Origin: Haemonchus contortus
Taxonomy: Eukaryota > Nematoda > Chromadorea > Rhabditida > Trichostrongylidae
DNA: 64,000 bases
Direction: 5' to 3'
Assembly: GCA_000469685.2 (NCBI GenBank)
Contig: LS997563.1
Location: 20,577,757 to 20,641,756 of the forward strand
Part shown: in pieces, positions 62,740-64,000 of the stretch
How the letters are laid out: every line of letters starts with the position of its first letter
Numbering within the stretch: position 1 is the first letter of the stretch
Made by a program: the position numbers and the translations under genes
The notes under the pieces: generated by a model
The model's database searches: none
What the model saw: only the letters and a program-made list of their open reading frames with translations
Told to the model about the DNA's origin: nothing

Positions 62740-64000
62740 TTATTCAGTTTCCCAGGACTCGCGATCAGCTTCGAATTGTTCATCCGTGAAGAAGGGCTTA
62801 TCGATCAATCTAAAGTACCTTATGAAGTATTATCACAAAACCTTCACCGCAAAGCACAGCCCTTGAACAAGAGAATCATTTGTATAGCCTGCATATGAAT
62901 ACTCCTTAGATAACTTACTCGATAGCAGTTAATCCACACAACGGACACTGGGTACCAATTATCTCATTAATATCGCAAGTAACCTTCATGAAACGTGCCT
63001 TCCTTTCTGAAAGCACCTCATTACATGCACAGAAAACTGTGTACAGACGGGTGGTGCGGCTGAAGCGGAATTAAAACTAACCATCAGCGAACTTGTCGGT
63101 AGCTGTAGGGACTCGGTCGGCAGCTTGAAGCTGTGCAAACAACCTCTTCTCGGTGGCCTCAAGGTCAGCGAGGCGGGCTTTTGATTCCTATAACGAAGTT
63201 CTTGAGTTTACTTCAAAGGTTGTCACCTAGGGTTGGCCTTGCTTTCAATCAATTCTTACGTGAAAGCTCAATTGTTTTGGAAAAAAGCTCTTCTTGAAGT
63301 CTCGAACAGCGAAAGAATTAAGCAATGCTCCGGGTCGACCAAAATGTCTTTTTTAAGAATGCTGCCCACTCTTTTTCCACACAGATTCCGCCCACTCTTT
63401 GAGATTCCTCTCACTCACCGTGTAGAACACAATTTTTTCAACCAACCTCACTCAGGAATGGCATCATTTCTTCTTCCAAGCACTCCCGATGAAAGAAATG
63501 TCGGCAATGATGAGCATGAAAAGGCCTCCCAATCAGTGAGCGCTCACATTTAGCGCACACATCTCCAGCCTTCACGATGGTCACGCTAAAGAATGAATGG
63601 GGATAATATAGACGAAAAAATTACAGATAAGCAAAAAGCTTATGCACAATCATAGACCAGGCCAAAAACGTTCCTCACGCTTAATTGCAAAACATTGCGC
63701 AATACATCGCCTATTTGCCTAATCCAGTAACTTTCAAATCATGTTTGAGTCCGTGGATGTAACAGTGTAAGAGAATTAGCGCAATCGGTTGAGGTGGAAG
63801 TCAAATTTTACCGATCACGGAGACGTTCGGTCTTTTCCCGAATCTCCTGGGCCATGAGTGTGGCATCCTTCATAGCTTGTTGAAGCTCCTAAACAAAATC
63901 AAATGAGGCTTATAAAACAGCGAATGCCGAAGGTTCATCATCCCTCCATGAAATGTCTTTTTTACCAATTATAATAAATCGATATTTTCAATGAAACACC
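62740..64000 (-). CDS. vps-18: VPS18 (HOPS/CORVET RING subunit), 3' part only
   Basis: Core subunit of the HOPS and CORVET tethering complexes that drive endosome and lysosome fusion. Only the last five exons are inside the window, high to low: 63812-63888, 63447-63585, 63082-63187, 62919-63006, 62740-62809, joined in phase with GT-AG introns. They encode a coiled-coil (ELQQAMKDATLMAQEI...), then the RING-type zinc finger: CAKCERSLIGRPFHAHHCRH followed by FFHREC, a Lys/Glu-rich helix (ESKARLADLEATEKRLF), and the second Cys pair in GTQCPLCG. The tail LIDKPFFTDEQFEADRESW matches the SIDRPFIDPQRYEEEQLSW end of human VPS18. The gene continues beyond the right edge of the window. Confidence 0.9.

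Overview
The window looks like nuclear DNA of a clade V (strongylid, hookworm-like) nematode. Exons are small and separated by introns of 57 bp to almost 8 kb. Several proteins align best, from memory, with C. elegans proteins. There are trans-splice-type acceptors just upstream of start codons, dispersed tRNA-like SINEs with a strongylid look, and many short non-autonomous DNA transposons. No bacterial gene, tRNA, rRNA or CRISPR array was seen. The species cannot be named from the sequence. All alignments to known families are from memory of those families; no search was run.

Layout. 1-15,331: no gene recognised; AT-rich DNA with GC-rich patches, a SINE-like copy and a 0.6 kb CA-rich microsatellite. 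It may be 5' flank or a large 5' intron of the next gene. 15,332-33,921 (+): the five-zinc-finger part and C-terminus of the heterochronic transcription factor LIN-29, seven exons over 18.6 kb. One of its introns holds an unexplained 256-codon antisense ORF. 38,101-48,251 (-): tpi-1 (triosephosphate isomerase) followed 276 bp later by the spliceosomal cyclophilin CWC27, arranged like a nematode operon. 50,940-53,226: a cluster of transposable elements. 53,849-57,057 (-): N-acetylglucosamine kinase (NAGK) with an apparent one-base frameshift. 57,919-61,797 (-): a METTL23-like methyltransferase, 5' end unresolved, with two inverted-repeat elements in its large intron. 62,740 to the window end (-): the 3' part of vps-18 (HOPS/CORVET RING subunit).

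The genes do not form one pathway: a developmental regulator is followed by housekeeping functions (glycolysis, splicing, amino-sugar salvage, methylation, endolysosomal tethering). The least expected content is mobile DNA. Inverted-repeat elements of at least three size classes are flanked by 9-bp target duplications (Mutator-like). There is also a GGGT-ended element with an 8-bp duplication (hAT-like) and a mariner copy that has lost its catalytic half. Most sit in introns. No clearly new multi-gene system was found.
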